NCBI RefSeq assembly: GCF_007830265.1
Contig: NZ_VLKE01000001.1
Location: 2,852,001-2,916,000, forward strand
DNA from: Micromonospora olivasterospora
GTDB taxonomy: Bacteria > Actinomycetota > Actinomycetes > Mycobacteriales > Micromonosporaceae
DNA: 64,000 nt
Reading direction: 5' to 3'
The notes under the pieces are model-generated. The model worked only from the letters and a program-made list of their open reading frames with translations, was not told the DNA's origin and ran no database searches. Position 1 is the stretch's first letter; every line of letters begins with the position of its first letter. A program made the position numbers and the translations under genes. Shown here in pieces: positions 57,847 to 64,000 of the stretch.

Positions 57847-59073
57847 GTGGGAAGTTTTCAGGTAGTCGGCGCGGCGGTCGTCGACGGGTCGGGTCGCGAC
57901 CCCGTCAACGTCGACGTCAGCATCGAAGACGGGCATATCGCCCGGCTTGGTGCCTCCAGCGCACACGGCGAGCGCCTCGATGCCGAGGGGCTGACGATGA
58001 CGCCTGGCCTGATCGACGCTCACGTTCACCTGGGCTTGTCGAGCCTGATCCGGCCGCAGTTCTCGTTTCAGATCAGTGCCGCTGAGATCGCGGCGGACAT
58101 CTTCGCCACGGCTGGCGCGACACTCGATGCCGGCTTCACGACCGTTCGAGACACCGGCGGGATCGACGGCGGCGTCGTCACCACGATCGCGAAGGGCAAG
58201 GTCAGGGGACCGCGCGTGTTGTCATGTGGACCTGTTCAGTGCCAGACAGGCGGGCACGGCTACTACGGAGCCGACTGGGAACCCACCGAGCTGTGGAGCA
58301 GCCATCACGTTCCGGGTTTGTGCGCCCTGTCCATGATGTCGGGCAACGCCGACGAGCTGCGAGGCAACGTGCGCGAGGCCTTCCGTCGCGGAGCCTCCTT
58401 CCTGAAGCTATGCGTGACAGGCGGAGTGGTCGGCGCTCGCGACCGGCTGACCGACACCCAGTTCACTGTGGAAGAGATCGCCGTCGCTGTTCAAGAAGCC
58501 GCGGCACGTGGCACCTACGTGACTGTTCACGCCCACAACAACGAAGGCGTTCGGAACGCCGTCGAGGCCGGGGTACGTTGTGTCGAGCACGGCACCGACC
58601 TAGATGCGTCCACGGCCACCCTGATGGCCACTCGCGAGGTCGCCCTCGTGCCCACGTTCGCCATCGTCGAGCAACTGCTGCACGACACCGCTGGAGCGGG
58701 CCTCGACGAATCGACCCGCGATCGTGTGATGGGTGTTCGTGAGCGGATGACCGAGGCGCTCGCTGTCGCCAAGGAGGCCGGAGTACGGATCGGGCTGGGT
58801 TCCGATCTCATCGGTCCGGCTCAGAACCGTCGAGGCGAGGAGCTCAGATTGCGCGCGGAACTTGAGACACCGATGGAAGCTCTCGTGGCGGCCACGAAGA
58901 CCAATGCCGAGATCCTCGGCCTGTCCAGCGAGGTGGGGGGCATCGCTCCCGGCATGCAAGCAGACCTTGTGCTCTGGAAGGGCGACCCGCTTGAAGATCC
59001 GACGCTTTTCGCCGACCCGTCCAACGCCATCGTCGTCGTCCAGGCCGGACGCGTTGTGAAGGACCTGCGATGA
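57847..59073 (+). CDS. Amidohydrolase-family protein (prolidase/imidazolonepropionase-like)
   Basis: 408-residue metal-dependent hydrolase. LTMTPGLIDAHVHLGLSSLI carries the HxH metal pair (His59, His61); GASFLKLCVTGGVV has the Lys usually carboxylated; YVTVHAHNNEGVRNAVEAGV and CVEHGTDLD give the two later His; RIGLGSDLIGP the final Asp; IAPGMQADLVLWKGDPLED closes the beta-sandwich. The family hydrolyses cyclic amides or dipeptides such as Xaa-Pro; the substrate here is unknown. GTG at 57847 follows GGAGGGG. Its stop overlaps the next ATG. Confidence 0.88.
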   Translation: MGSFQVVGAAVVDGSGRDPVNVDVSIEDGHIARLGASSAHGERLDAEGLTMTPGLIDAHVHLGLSSLIRPQFSFQISAAEIAADIFATAGATLDAGFTTVRDTGGIDGGVVTTIAKGKVRGPRVLSCGPVQCQTGGHGYYGADWEPTELWSSHHVPGLCALSMMSGNADELRGNVREAFRRGASFLKLCVTGGVVGARDRLTDTQFTVEEIAVAVQEAAARGTYVTVHAHNNEGVRNAVEAGVRCVEHGTDLDASTATLMATREVALVPTFAIVEQLLHDTAGAGLDESTRDRVMGVRERMTEALAVAKEAGVRIGLGSDLIGPAQNRRGEELRLRAELETPMEALVAATKTNAEILGLSSEVGGIAPGMQADLVLWKGDPLEDPTLFADPSNAIVVVQAGRVVKDLR

Positions 59074-59924
59074 GCGCCATGTGGCAGGGCTGCCTCGCCG
59101 ACACAGACTATTTCGAGACGCGTTCCAGCGGAGGGCACGACTACGGCGTCTGGGTCACCACGCCACCGGGCTACGACCCCGCCACGACGCGAGCGCCTGT
59201 CGTGTACGTGCTCGACGGCAACTGGGCCGTGGGCATGACGGCTCCGCTCATCGTCACCCAGCGGGACCCCATGCAGCGGATCCAGCCCTACATCCAAGTC
59301 AGCGTCGGCTACGCGGGCGAGAAAGCCCGGCACTGGGAACGGCTGCGCAACAGAGACCTCGTGCCACCCGGCGAGCCCATCGCCAAGGAATTCGTCGATG
59401 CCGTGGAAATGGCACTCCAAATGGGCGCGATGACACGCGAGGAAGCCGATGCCTATCTCGCCGAGCTACGCGCCTCCCGCGCCGACGCGTTCCTGAGCTT
59501 CCTTACTGCGGAACTGCACCCACGGATCGAACACGACTACGGCACAGCCATGAGCGGTCACGGCCTCTTCGGCTACTCCTACGGCGGACTCTTCAGTCTC
59601 TATGCCTGGCTCACCGGCAATACGCTCTTCGAGAGCATCGGAGCAGGCAGTCCCGGCGTTGCCAGTGAAGACAGTCAGGTCTTCGCCCAGCTCGAAAAGA
59701 TGGGCGACAACCTGCCTACCGCCAAGCTTCACCTGACCGTAAACGACCGAGAGCTTCTCGGAGACCTGGCCGTCTACCAGACCCTCGCGAAGAACACGGC
59801 CACCGTCCTGCACCGCCTGACCGCCCGCGGCGGAGCCGTCACCAGCGCGGTCCTGCGCGAAACGCACGTGACCGGCCTGCAGGCCTCGTTCCTCAGCTAC
59901 CTCAGGACCTGCCGTGCGCTATGA
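59070..59924 (+). CDS. Alpha/beta hydrolase (esterase D/Fes-like)
   Basis: 284 residues. Starts with a beta-rich entry (GHDYGVWVTTPPGYDP, PVVYVLDGNWAVGMTAPL), then GHGLFGYSYGGLFSLYAWL with Ser170 as nucleophile (GxSxG), a late acidic region (LTVNDRELLGD) and a final His (RETHVTGLQ). This is the putative esterase family of IroE/Fes-type. Coupled by ATGA overlap with the amidohydrolase and by 11-bp overlap with the next gene, so it shares the pathway. Confidence 0.85.
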   Translation: MSAMWQGCLADTDYFETRSSGGHDYGVWVTTPPGYDPATTRAPVVYVLDGNWAVGMTAPLIVTQRDPMQRIQPYIQVSVGYAGEKARHWERLRNRDLVPPGEPIAKEFVDAVEMALQMGAMTREEADAYLAELRASRADAFLSFLTAELHPRIEHDYGTAMSGHGLFGYSYGGLFSLYAWLTGNTLFESIGAGSPGVASEDSQVFAQLEKMGDNLPTAKLHLTVNDRELLGDLAVYQTLAKNTATVLHRLTARGGAVTSAVLRETHVTGLQASFLSYLRTCRAL

Positions 59925-61221
59925 GAGAGGACGACATGCGAGTACCGATATGGTCGTGATCGGGGCAGGTGTGATCGGTTCGTCGATCGCCCTTGAGCTT
60001 GCGCGGGCTGGGCACCGCGTTATCGTGCTCGATCGGACCCCGGGGGCCGGACAGGGGTCGACCTCGGCATCGAGTGCGATCGTCCGATTCAACTTCTCCA
60101 CCACCGCCGGGGTGGCGATGGCGTGGGAGGCGCATTTCGGCTGGCTCGACTGGGCCGGCCACCTCGAGCACGATGTCGGCGACCTCGCGATATTCCGCAA
60201 GAGTGGGCTGGTCATGCTGGACGTCGAGGCGGCTCCGCGTACGTCGTGGCTTCCGTTATTCGATGAGGTCGGTGTTCCCTACGAGGAATGGGACAGCGCG
60301 ACATTGGCCGAGCGCGTTCCAGGCATCGACGCCGGCCGCTATTGGCCGCCGAAGCGGCTCGACGACGACGAATTCTGGAAGGACGCGAAACACTCGCTCG
60401 GTGGCGTGTACACCCCGGACGCCGGTTACGTCTCAGACCCGAGCCTCGCCGCCGTAAACCTCGCCTCCGCGGCCTCGGCGTGCGGGGCGGAGTTCCGCTT
60501 CCGCAGCACGGTGTCAGCGGTGGATATGGCCGGCGGGCGCGTGACATCGGTGCGACTGTCGGACGGCACCCGGATTCCCTGTGCCGTCGTGGTCAACGCG
60601 GCCGGACCGTGGTCGGGCGCGTTGAATCGGTTGGCCGGCGTGGGTTCCGACTTCACGGTCGGAGTGCGCCCGATGAGGCAAGAAGTAGCGCACGTGCCGA
60701 TCCTGGAGGGCTATGAGGGGCCCGTGGTGGCCGACATGGATCTGGGCACCTATTTCCGCAGTGAAGTAGGAGGGAACCTGCTCGTAGGCGGAACGGAACC
60801 GGAGTGTGATCCGATGCAGTGGACCGACGACCCGGACACCGTCGACATCCACCCGACGGCCGCAGTCTTCGAGGTTCAGGTGACGCGGGCCGCGCGGCGG
60901 TTGGCCGGTCTGCCGGTGCCCAACCGGGCGCGCGGCGTGGTGGGCGTTTACGACGTCGCCGACGATTGGACTCCGATCTACGACCGCACCGAACTCGAGG
61001 GCTACTACGTCGCGATCGGAACGAGCGGCAACCAGTTCAAGAACGCGCCGGTCGTGGGGCAGTTGATGACGGAGTTGATCAACCAGGTGGAGAACGGCGT
61101 CGACCACGACGCGTCGCCTGTCCGGTTCCGGGCCCCGCGCACCGGCCTGGAGATCGACCTAGGTGCGTTCTCTCGTAAGCGCAACCGAAACACCGCGAAC
61201 TCGGGCACGGTGATGGGCTGA
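59914..61221 (+). CDS. FAD-dependent oxidoreductase (DAO family)
   Basis: 435 residues of the D-amino-acid oxidase/sarcosine oxidase/glycerol-3-phosphate dehydrogenase superfamily. FAD motif MVVIGAGVIGSSIALELARA near the N-terminus, QGSTSASSAIVRFNFST (flavin contact), PCAVVVNAAGPWSGALN and a C-terminal WTPIYDRTELEGYYVAIGTS, NQFKNAPVVGQ. Most like bacterial sarcosine/dimethylglycine-type or opine oxidase subunits. Likely oxidises an N-alkyl or D-amino acid released by the two preceding hydrolases. GTG 59914 is used; the ATG at 59950 is an alternative. Confidence 0.87.
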   Translation: MRYERGRHASTDMVVIGAGVIGSSIALELARAGHRVIVLDRTPGAGQGSTSASSAIVRFNFSTTAGVAMAWEAHFGWLDWAGHLEHDVGDLAIFRKSGLVMLDVEAAPRTSWLPLFDEVGVPYEEWDSATLAERVPGIDAGRYWPPKRLDDDEFWKDAKHSLGGVYTPDAGYVSDPSLAAVNLASAASACGAEFRFRSTVSAVDMAGGRVTSVRLSDGTRIPCAVVVNAAGPWSGALNRLAGVGSDFTVGVRPMRQEVAHVPILEGYEGPVVADMDLGTYFRSEVGGNLLVGGTEPECDPMQWTDDPDTVDIHPTAAVFEVQVTRAARRLAGLPVPNRARGVVGVYDVADDWTPIYDRTELEGYYVAIGTSGNQFKNAPVVGQLMTELINQVENGVDHDASPVRFRAPRTGLEIDLGAFSRKRNRNTANSGTVMG

Positions 61222-61229
61222 GCCGGAAC

Positions 61230-61771
61230 TCAGACGAGGCGTTGCGTCCGGGTGACCTTGATGCCCAGATGCAACGCCAGCCGCTGTTCTCCGTCGGCAA
61301 GTTGTCGAGCAGCCGTGACGCCGCGCCATGCAGCACTGTCGGCAGCTCCGGGCAGCCAGCCCGGTCACCGAGGAGGTGCGCTTCGTCAAAGACACACAGG
61401 GCCAGTTCCGAGCCCAGCCCCAGACCGATCCCTTCCGAGTCCCGGCAGTCGGTCAGCGTCCATATGTTGCAGCCCCAGTCGACGAGCCAGATCAACCCGT
61501 GAGGTGCGAAACCCTCGGGGTCGGCGGTGAAGGCCTGGTGGACGTCGAGGATGTCTTCCCAATCGCCGATCCACTCGCCTCCGGGAACGCCGAGAGCGCC
61601 GACGGAGGGTCCGAAGCCGCCGTTGGCCACTTCCAGGTACAGGCGGCGCAGCAGCGTGGGGAGCGGATAGCCGACCACCTTTGCGGCGTCGCTGACAGCC
61701 TTCGTCAACGCGGGCGGCGGTAGGTCGGCTGCGCGATCACGTACCGCTGCGATGATCTCTTCTTCGGTCAC
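61230..61771 (-). CDS. SMI1/KNR4-family protein (frameshifted)
   Basis: The N-terminal 140 residues are a clear SMI1/KNR4 (SUKH) domain: LPTLLRRLYLEVANGGFGPS, GWEDILD-like, GLIWLVDWGCNIWTLTDCRD, ALCVFDEAHLLG. After this the frame loses sense. Another frame gives SAAWRGVTAARQLADGEQRL and ALHLGIKVTRTQRLV, ending at 61230, so a one-base shift at about 61330-61372 is likely. SUKH proteins are common immunity proteins against polymorphic nuclease toxins. The next gene is also immunity-type. GTG start at 61771. Confidence 0.72.
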
Positions 61772-61822
61772 TGCTACTCCGCTCGGCTCTCGGACCGACC
61801 ACGTGACAGCAAGTTTTCCCGC

Positions 61823-62275
61823 TTACTCGAAGATCGTGTCGCCAACGCCGTAGTTGTCCCACCACGACGGTCGGTGCTTATGTACTGTCCCGGCGACTCG
61901 TGTGAGCAGTAGCCAGTTGCCGTTCAGTACCAGCGCCGCGTCTTCCGCCTGGCTGGCGAGTACGCGGCCTACAGCCGACACCATGGTGGGGATCGCGGCC
62001 TCGGGCTGGTCGTTCTTGCTCATGTGGAAGACGACGTTGACGTACGCGTCTGGCTCCCACTCCCACTGGGTCCCGTCGTCGTCCTCGGCGTCGAAGTAGC
62101 CGTGGCTGCCCCCGGAGACAGTGACGGTGTACCCGAGCTCATCCTCGAGGCCGCCGCTGAGCAACCGAGGGTAGCCGGGCAGGGCAGACTCTTCGACGCC
62201 TTCCGGGGCGACGACCGAGGCGACCTGCTCCAGCGGGATGTCACCCGCCAGCGTCAGTCGGTATTCGATACCCAC
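61823..62275 (-). CDS. SitI3-family immunity-type protein
   Basis: 150 residues beginning MGIEYRLTLAGDIPLEQVAS, with VSGGSHGYFDAEDDDGTQWE, VNVVFHMSKNDQPEAAIPTM and ALVLNGNWLLLTRVAG. I recognise the pattern as SitI3, named for an immunity protein of a myxobacterial contact-dependent toxin. It lies 16 bp downstream of a toxin C-terminal fragment on the same strand, the usual toxin-immunity order. GTG start at 62275. Confidence 0.72.
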   Translation of the reverse strand: MGIEYRLTLAGDIPLEQVASVVAPEGVEESALPGYPRLLSGGLEDELGYTVTVSGGSHGYFDAEDDDGTQWEWEPDAYVNVVFHMSKNDQPEAAIPTMVSAVGRVLASQAEDAALVLNGNWLLLTRVAGTVHKHRPSWWDNYGVGDTIFE

Positions 62276-62290
62276 GTGCTGCCTGCCTTC

Positions 62291-62508
62291 TCAGTCTCGC
62301 CGGACGATCTGAATGATCGCACCGCTTCGGGTCACCGCCGCCAGTTCCTTGAGGTGCTCGATCGGCCAGTCGTCGAACTGCTTCTGCAGGGCGGCGAGGT
62401 CACCGCGCCAGTCCTGCAGGTTCAACACCACGCGTTGGGTCTGTTGGCTCGAAAGGAGGCGACTGGAGGCGATCGGCTGCGTTTGTTGATTCCGAGGCGC
62501 GGTGGACC
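62291..62508 (-). pseudogene. C-terminal fragment of a CdiA-like polymorphic toxin
   Basis: The open frame (no start codon) reads SSRLLSSQQTQRVVLNLQDW, RGDLAALQKQFDDWPIEHLK, ELAAVTRSGAIIQIVRRD and stops at 62291. The VVLNL-DW ... FDDWPI-LKE ... V-SG-I pattern is that of the last strands of CdiA C-terminal nuclease (EndoU/tRNase-like restriction-fold) domains. The body of the toxin has been removed by the adjacent IS1182 insertion or an associated deletion. Immunity genes follow directly. Confidence 0.6.
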
Positions 62509-64000
62509 GAGTTTTTCAGGCTCTTGTGATGTTCTCGTGGGTGGGTTGACGCCCTGATCGACAGGGCACGCCGTGTCCCGTCTAGGTTTCTGGCTTGTCG
62601 AAGGTCAGAAACTGAAGATTGGGAAACGGCGTGCGTTTGACCAGGGTATTGACTCTGCTGCCGAATTCGGTTCAGGCGGCGAGGGCGAGGTCGAGGCGTT
62701 GGAGGTTGCTGGTCCGGCCTGGTTGGAGGGGGTGTCCGGTTGACCAGGCGTGGAGCCGGATGAGGTTGAGGGCGGTCGCGGAGAACACGTGTTGGAGGTG
62801 GGTTTTCGCGGTGCCGCGGTAGCGGGCGTGGCGGATGCCGGTGATTGCGAGGGCCTGGCTGATTGTGCTTTCGATTCCGGCGCGCAGCTTGTACTTGTCT
62901 GGCCAGTCTTCGGTGGTCTGCCGGGCGCGGGCCTGGGCCAGGGCGTGGTGCAGGTCGCGGGGGTAGAACGTGAGCTGTCGGCCGCCGCGTTTCGCGGTGG
63001 TGCACTGTGCCTGTGCGGGGCAGGGCCGGCAGGTGGTGCCGGCGAACTTCACCACGATGACTTCGGTGCCGCGTTGGGTGGCCGGGCTCCAGCAGGAACT
63101 GGTGCGCCCTTGCGGGCAGGTGACCTGCCGGGTGTCGAAGTCGATGGTGAAGGCGGTCTTGTCGTATCCGGTGCCGGCGCGGGCCTGGGCTGACTGGTCG
63201 AGCAGGGCGGGGGTCACGAGGGTGACTCCGTAGGTGGTCGCGGCGGTGGCGATGACCTCGGCCGAGGGGTAGCCGGAGTCGAGGTAATGCTCGGCGGGCA
63301 GCAGTTCACGTTCGTGTAGCTGCTGGTGGATGCCGGTGGTGGCCTTCACATCGGGGACGGTGGCCGCGGTGGTGGCCACGTTCGTGATCAGGTTCGGGGT
63401 CCGTGGCTTGCGGTCAGCGGGCTCGGCTCGTTCGTCCTGGCCGGCGGGTGTGTAGGAACCCCGGTCATCATCGCAGGTCTCCGTCAGGTGAACCTTGAAT
63501 CCGTTCCAGAACAGGTCCTCACCCTTGGCGGCCCACCGGGTATCCGTGTCGTAGGGGGAGGTGATCCGTGATCTGGCGGGCGGGAGACCGTCTGTGTCTG
63601 CCTCCCGCCGCCGGATCACCTCCCGCCCTCGCGTGTCGATGGTGATGTAGTAGTTCTGCACCAGCACGATGCGCAGCGTCTGCACGGCGGGCAGTTCACG
63701 CAGCCAGGCCGGGGCGCTGGGGGCGAATACCGCGCGGAGCAGGGCTACCGCGTCGGCGCCGTAGACCTGCGCGAGGCGGTCCCGCTTGGCCGCCGAGGCG
63801 GGTAGCCGCCAGGAATCCACGCGGGGTCCGTACCGGTGCGCCCACTCGCCGACGTCGATCACCGTAGCGAGCCAGGACCCGGCGGCCACCGTCAACGCTT
63901 CCAGGCAGGCACGTACCGACTCGCCGGCCAGTTCCAGACGGTTGAGGTCGCGGACCGCGCTGATCACGTGGGTGGAATCGGTGCGCTGCTTACCGCCGGC
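62509..64000 (-). mobile_element. IS1182-family element (runs off window)
   Basis: Right part of the element including most of the transposase; the other end is outside. The left limit is not certain: GAGTTTTTCAGG at 62509 is the best candidate terminus because the toxin fragment's coding pattern stops there. 62521-62671 is noncoding. Confidence 0.6.
62672..64000 (-). CDS. IS1182-family transposase (partial)
   Basis: The window shows the last 442 residues or so; the frame is open to the edge with KQRTDSTHVISAVRDLNRLE, carrying the first catalytic Asp. The second Asp is in EHYLDSGYPSAEVIATAATT, the Glu in KYKLRAGIESTISQALAI. A CRPCPAQAQCTTAKRGGRQ segment is the family's zinc-knuckle-like insertion. 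DDE transposase, apparently intact as far as seen. Confidence 0.92.
   Translation of the reverse strand, partial: AGGKQRTDSTHVISAVRDLNRLELAGESVRACLEALTVAAGSWLATVIDVGEWAHRYGPRVDSWRLPASAAKRDRLAQVYGADAVALLRAVFAPSAPAWLRELPAVQTLRIVLVQNYYITIDTRGREVIRRREADTDGLPPARSRITSPYDTDTRWAAKGEDLFWNGFKVHLTETCDDDRGSYTPAGQDERAEPADRKPRTPNLITNVATTAATVPDVKATTGIHQQLHERELLPAEHYLDSGYPSAEVIATAATTYGVTLVTPALLDQSAQARAGTGYDKTAFTIDFDTRQVTCPQGRTSSCWSPATQRGTEVIVVKFAGTTCRPCPAQAQCTTAKRGGRQLTFYPRDLHHALAQARARQTTEDWPDKYKLRAGIESTISQALAITGIRHARYRGTAKTHLQHVFSATALNLIRLHAWSTGHPLQPGRTSNLQRLDLALAA

Overview
The window is very GC-rich actinobacterial DNA. The neighbourhood sterol-carrier protein, purF, purM, DUF3073 protein, valine/leucine-type dehydrogenase, conserved hypothetical and bldC matches the SCO4086-SCO4091 block of Streptomyces as I remember it. 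The protein styles, the Tad locus and the repeats point to a Micromonospora-like member of the Micromonosporaceae. That assignment is an inference from family resemblance, not from a database search.

Layout. 1-13.7 kb is chromosomal backbone: purine synthesis, bldC, an F420-type oxidoreductase, fatty-acid genes and a lipoprotein solute-binding protein. A two-gene radical-SAM peptide (cyclophane RiPP) locus is wedged between purM and the DUF3073 gene. 14.3-18.8 kb looks like the eroded remains of an integrative element: a GntR regulator, a tiny protein with an LPKTG motif, a hyaluronan-synthase-like glycosyltransferase and a chain of small phage-like genes. It ends at a tRNA-Glu/Asp/Phe cluster. 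19.3-24.4 kb carries a polysaccharide deacetylase and a carotenoid locus (crtI-idi-MerR/B12 regulator, with crtB divergent). 24.5-30 kb holds a beta-lactamase-like hydrolase, a disulfide-type flavoprotein, a broken crotonase, a cobalamin riboswitch in front of bluB, and a DUF2231-Rieske protein. 30-41 kb is a complete Gram-positive Tad (Flp pilus) locus with a divergent prepilin peptidase. It includes a 57-bp tandem repeat array between tadB and tadC. 42-44.5 kb is a GH65 phosphorylase/hydrolase.

45-64 kb is accessory. It has a decayed NTPase, a DUF2786 gene paired with a helicase-associated-domain-like gene, a RelBE-type toxin-antitoxin pair, and a stack of insertion sequences (IS110 remnant, two 1587-bp IS4-family copies in inverted orientation, ISAzo13 and IS5). 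After these come a TetR-controlled amidohydrolase-esterase-DAO operon, a truncated CdiA-like toxin tail with two immunity-type genes, and an IS1182 transposase running off the end.

How the genes connect. BluB makes the lower ligand of B12 under a B12 riboswitch, and the carotenoid operon ends in a B12-binding MerR regulator, so cobalamin status could reach both loci. The Tad genes overlap start-to-stop and should act as one pilus operon fed by the prepilin peptidase. Several otherwise good genes (about 18.2, 27.4, 27.8, 28.0, 30.5, 31.8, 32.8 and 61.3 kb) are broken by what look like single-base shifts in G/C-rich sequence. Either base accuracy is imperfect here or these loci are decaying, and the affected gene ends should be read with that in mind.
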